Shown here: in pieces, positions 14,498 to 17,208 of the stretch | How positions within the stretch are numbered: the first letter of the stretch is position 1 | How the letters are laid out: each line of letters starts with the position of its first letter | Assembly: GCA_002339165.1 (NCBI GenBank) | Contig: DDJS01000081.1 | Location: 1 to 17,208 of the forward strand | Length of the DNA: 17,208 nt | Reading direction: 5' to 3' | Source of the DNA: Cellvibrionales bacterium UBA2618 | GTDB taxonomy: Bacteria; Pseudomonadota; Gammaproteobacteria; Pseudomonadales; Porticoccaceae | The notes under the pieces: model-generated | Told to the model about the DNA's origin: nothing | Database searches by the model: none | Seen by the model: only the letters and a program-made list of their open reading frames with translations | Position numbers and translations under genes: made by a program

Positions 14498-14970
14498 CAG
14501 CCAACCGGCGGCTGCACGCCGCTACCAGTCAGTCGATTGAGTTCGTCCTGAAATTCGCTGAGATCTTGAAAGCTTCGATAAACCGAAGCAAACCGTACAT
14601 AGGCGACCTCGTCGAGTTCGCGTAATTGGACCATTACCGCTTCGCCAATTTCCCTCGACGCCACCTCTCGCTCGCCGGTTACTTGAAGGAAGTGTTTGAT
14701 CTGACCCACTGCGGTTTCAATTTGTTCGATAGATACCGGGCGCTTTTCGAGCGCGCGCTGGAGGCCGGCGCGCAATTTATCTTCATCGAAGGATTGCCGG
14801 GTGCCATCACTCTTTATAACCCTCGGCATCACCAACTCAGCTAATTCATAGGTCGTAAAACGCTCACTACAATGCACGCACTCGCGACGGCGACGCACTT
14901 GACCGCCATTGGCGACCAAACGAGAATCGACCACTCGGGTATCGTCGGCATTACAAAATGGGCAATACAT
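14497..14970 (-). CDS. nrdR: Transcriptional repressor NrdR
   Basis: NrdR senses ATP/dATP and represses ribonucleotide reductase operons. The 157-residue protein begins with a zinc ribbon (C3-P-F-C6 and C31-V-H-C34, with the RRRREC basic stretch that contacts DNA) followed by an ATP-cone domain from about residue 49 (VIKSDGTRQSFDEDKLRAGL). It ends within a TGATG overlap with ribD, the usual arrangement in gammaproteobacteria. A possible promoter lies in the 88-nt stretch upstream (a TGTGCTAAACT extended -10-like element), but its -35 is weak. No NrdR boxes are seen here, so it does not appear to regulate itself at this site. Confidence 0.96.
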   Translation of the reverse strand: MYCPFCNADDTRVVDSRLVANGGQVRRRRECVHCSERFTTYELAELVMPRVIKSDGTRQSFDEDKLRAGLQRALEKRPVSIEQIETAVGQIKHFLQVTGEREVASREIGEAVMVQLRELDEVAYVRFASVYRSFQDLSEFQDELNRLTGSGVQPPVG

Positions 14971-15058
14971 AACCGTGCATCAGTCTCGTCAGTGCCGTAG
15001 CAGTATTTAAGCGCCCCAGTTTAGCACAGGATCCTCGCCGGAGTATCGATCAAAGGTG

Positions 15059-15674
15059 CTATGCACGGCGCTCTGCGCTTTGATCCAATCGCAAAAATCC
15101 TACGTTGTCACCACCATGTATGTATTCCAGTCCGACGCCGTTACCGACCACTCGATGACGTGCGCCAATGTTTGGCGCCGCTAACGTCCGATGCTCTTGA
15201 TCACCATCGCATAAGAGGATCAGTTGGTTGCGGTTATGCAGCAGTTGCGGGGTGATGCAATGCGGCCCGAGGTCAGAGCCAGCGAAAATCGACGATTTCG
15301 CTTTGATCGATGGTAATCGTATCACTCTGCGGCGGCGCCTCGGCAACAAAGAATCAGGTAGCAAAACGTTTGCTCTCGCTCTCGGGTGTAGTCCAGTGGG
15401 CGAAGAGCATAAGCTCGCTAGCGGCCAAACAAACCGCGCACTCCTCTTCGGTTTCACAAATAGCCGTTCGCTTGGCCATCGCCTGAGACGTCAACTTGGG
15501 TTGCGAATCCTCTGGCTCTGCCACACCGCCGGGGAATACCCAGGCACCGAGTGCAAAACTGACGCTTTGACTGCGCTGCAGTAGCAGTGCTTCAAAGCCG
15601 CGACGACCATCACGTAACACCACTACCGTGGCGGCCAAGCGCGGAGGTAACTCCGCGTTAGTCAAATAACCCAC
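15059..15674 (-). pseudogene. Decayed NUDIX hydrolase
   Basis: The 5' part reads as a NUDIX protein: PRLAATVVVLRDG, FEALLLQRS, FALGAWVFPGGVAEPED, then FAHWTTPESESKRFAT. A TGA at 15356-15354 interrupts it. The same frame continues after that stop with FFVAEAPPQSDTIT and IVDFRWL, just what NUDIX relatives have after an RF-x-T-W motif, so the stop most simply replaces a Trp codon (TGG to TGA). A second in-frame TGA (15275-15273) follows RWL. The remaining tail (LLHNRNQLILL ... RHRVVGNG) reads in another frame, so there is also a frameshift near 15230-15270. The Nudix box itself is altered: the conserved RE has become CE (TAICETEEEC). The start is a GTG without a good ribosome site. It lies between glyA and nrdR. 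Confidence 0.75.
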
Positions 15675-15753
15675 CGTCGACTGCGTACCGAAAATAAATC
15701 ACCCAAGCGGCCTGTACATTCGCTCATCTGATACATTGGAGATCACATCGAAA

Positions 15754-17013
15754 CTAGCCGTATACCGGGTAGCGGCCACAAATATCCAGCACTTTGGACT
15801 TGACCTCGGCAATCACCTGCTCCGAGGTGCCCGACTCCAAACTTGCCAACACATCACAAATCCAGTGCGTCAATTGCACCGCCTGCTCCTCGGCGAAGCC
15901 CCGGGTTGTGATCGCCGGAGTACCAATGCGCAGGCCCGAGGTGACAAATGGCGAGCGCGGGTCGTTGGGCACGGCATTTTTGTTCACCGTAATGTAGGCT
16001 CTGCCAAGCGCTTCATCGGCATCTTTGCCGGTGTATTGCTTGCCAATAAGACTGACCAGCATCAAATGATTGTCGGTTCCGTTTGAGACAATATCGATTC
16101 CACGCTCGATAAAGGTAGCCGCCATCGCCTTGGCATTGACCAACACTTGCTTCTGATAAGTGACAAAGTCGGCGCCGGCGGCCTCTTTAAAAGCCACCGC
16201 TTTAGCGGCAATCACATGGCACAGCGGCCCACCTTGAATACCCGGAAAAATCGCCGAATTACACTTTTTCGCGATGTCTTCGTGGTTAGTCAAAATAATG
16301 CCACCGCGCGGACCGCGAAGCGTTTTGTGGGTCGTCGAGGTCACGACATGGGCGTGAGCAATGGGGCTCGGGTAGACGCCGGCAGCCACCAACCCGGCCA
16401 CATGGGCCATATCAACTAAAAGATAGGCACCGACACGATCGGCGATCTGACGGAATCTAGCCCAATCCATAATACCCGAATAGGCCGAGAAGCCAGCAAT
16501 GATCATCTTTGGTTGATGTTCGACTGCCAAGTCTTCAACCTGCTGATAGTCGATCACGCCGGTTTTTGCGTCCAAGCCATACTGCACAGACTTGTAGAGC
16601 TTACCGGAAAAGTTGGGTTTGGCACCGTGTGTCAGATGACCACCATCGGCGAGGCTCATACCCAAAATGGTATCGCCGCCGCTAAGAAGAGCCAAAAATA
16701 CCGCGCTGTTGGCCTGTGAACCCGAGTGTGGCTGCACATTGGCATAAGCTGCGCCAAACAAATCTTTGGCCCGTTGAATCGCCAACTCTTCGGTTTGGTC
16801 GACAAACTCACAGCCGCCGTAATAGCGTTTCTGAGGGTATCCCTCGGCATATTTATTAGTCAATTGACCACCCTGAACCGCCATAACTGCGGGGCTGGCG
16901 TAATTTTCGGAGGCGATCAACTCAATGTGCTGTTCTTGGCGTTGGTGTTCTTGGGAAATCGCTTTAAATACGTCTGGATCCTGATCTTCGAGGGATGATT
17001 TTTTATCGAACAT
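15754..17013 (-). CDS. glyA: Serine hydroxymethyltransferase
   Basis: GlyA is a cytosolic PLP enzyme that converts serine and tetrahydrofolate to glycine and methylene-tetrahydrofolate, feeding purines, thymidylate and methionine. Strong family motifs are HIELIASENYASPAVM, NKYAEGYPQKRYYGG, NVQPHSGSQAN, LADGGHLTHG, LVDMAHVAGLVAAG and VVTSTTHKTLRGPRGG with the PLP-binding lysine at residue 230. I choose the ATG at 17013 (419 residues, close to the 417 of E. coli) over a TTG at 17031 that adds six residues. Neither has a strong Shine-Dalgarno. It is the first gene of the left-pointing block. The NUDIX remnant separates it from nrdR. No obvious PurR operator or terminator is seen. Confidence 0.97.
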   Translation of the reverse strand: MFDKKSSLEDQDPDVFKAISQEHQRQEQHIELIASENYASPAVMAVQGGQLTNKYAEGYPQKRYYGGCEFVDQTEELAIQRAKDLFGAAYANVQPHSGSQANSAVFLALLSGGDTILGMSLADGGHLTHGAKPNFSGKLYKSVQYGLDAKTGVIDYQQVEDLAVEHQPKMIIAGFSAYSGIMDWARFRQIADRVGAYLLVDMAHVAGLVAAGVYPSPIAHAHVVTSTTHKTLRGPRGGIILTNHEDIAKKCNSAIFPGIQGGPLCHVIAAKAVAFKEAAGADFVTYQKQVLVNAKAMAATFIERGIDIVSNGTDNHLMLVSLIGKQYTGKDADEALGRAYITVNKNAVPNDPRSPFVTSGLRIGTPAITTRGFAEEQAVQLTHWICDVLASLESGTSEQVIAEVKSKVLDICGRYPVYG

Positions 17014-17110
17014 AGTGGCTTTTGCGTCCAAAGTAGAAAAAAGTAACAGTCTGCGATTTTAACCTAAACAGGTCGCGGTATACAGATTTTACCGCCCAAA
17101 AAATTACGCG

Positions 17111-17208
17111 ATGACCCGTCAATTGCAACAGCAACAGCCTTTAACCAAAATAGCGCTCTACGCCAGCCAAAATTCAACGGCCCAGCGCTTTGCTATCCGT
17201 CGCCGTTA
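17111..17208 (+). CDS. Possible start of a divergent gene, cut by window edge
   Basis: An ATG at 17111 opens a plus-strand frame that stays open for 32 codons to the window end (MTRQLQQQQPLTKIALYASQ at the start). It has no visible Shine-Dalgarno and I recognise no family. It lies in the position expected for a gene divergent from glyA. It may equally be chance, since 98 bases are too few to judge. Confidence 0.2.
   Translation, partial: MTRQLQQQQPLTKIALYASQNSTAQRFAIRRR

Noticed and set aside
15273..15356. UGA read as tryptophan or selenocysteine in the NUDIX gene
   Set aside because: nrdR uses TGA as its stop in the window, the second TGA is not at an obvious Trp position, and a frameshift follows, so decay is simpler. 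I see no convincing SECIS-like structure.
15059..15457. A separate 132-residue arginine-rich protein
   Set aside because: Its first part overlaps the NUDIX frame out of register and is low-complexity. Only its last part looks like the displaced NUDIX tail, so it was merged into the pseudogene.

Overview
The window looks like chromosomal DNA of a free-living, probably marine, gammaproteobacterium with a moderate G+C content. This rests on three things: the gene order glyA-nrdR-ribD-ribE-ribB-ribH-nusB-thiL-pgpA-ribA, which is typical of that class; a Fur-controlled TonB/imelysin locus; and an ECF sigma factor paired with a ChrR-type anti-sigma. I cannot name the genus. I see no mobile element, CRISPR array, tRNA or rRNA.

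Region 1 (1-4810, all minus strand) is a predicted iron- or metal-responsive surface module. In transcription order it holds a DUF4856-type lipoprotein with calcium-binding TSP3 repeats and an EF-hand-like loop, then an imelysin-family lipoprotein carrying two Ig-like domains, then a FecA-like TonB-dependent receptor that runs off the left edge. Two almost identical promoter cassettes drive it, one before each lipoprotein. Each has a TTGACA / 17 nt / TATCAT core covered by a Fur-box-like palindrome. Each transcript leader also contains a predicted hairpin. This is the most interesting part of the window.

Region 2 (about 4810-5298) is a gene-free divergent spacer with only weak hairpins.

Region 3 (5299-7505, plus strand) holds a TauE/SafE-family membrane permease and then an overlapping sigma/anti-sigma pair of the RpoE-ChrR type. 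The pair is preceded by a TGATCC-N18-TAA element that resembles the promoter this sigma class recognises, which suggests autoregulation.

Region 4 (7520-17013, all minus strand) is a dense housekeeping block. In transcription order it is glyA, a decayed NUDIX hydrolase pseudogene, nrdR, ribD, ribE, a ribB with a degenerate RibA-like tail, ribH, nusB, thiL, pgpA, ribA and hisF. Riboflavin synthesis is complete: RibA starts from GTP, RibD does deamination and reduction, RibB makes the four-carbon unit, RibH makes lumazine and RibE makes riboflavin. Because the RibA-like tail of RibB has lost its zinc and catalytic motifs, the separate ribA near the end of the block is probably essential. hisF is an orphan there, without other histidine genes. 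The last ~180 bases hold the glyA upstream region and possibly the start of a divergent gene.
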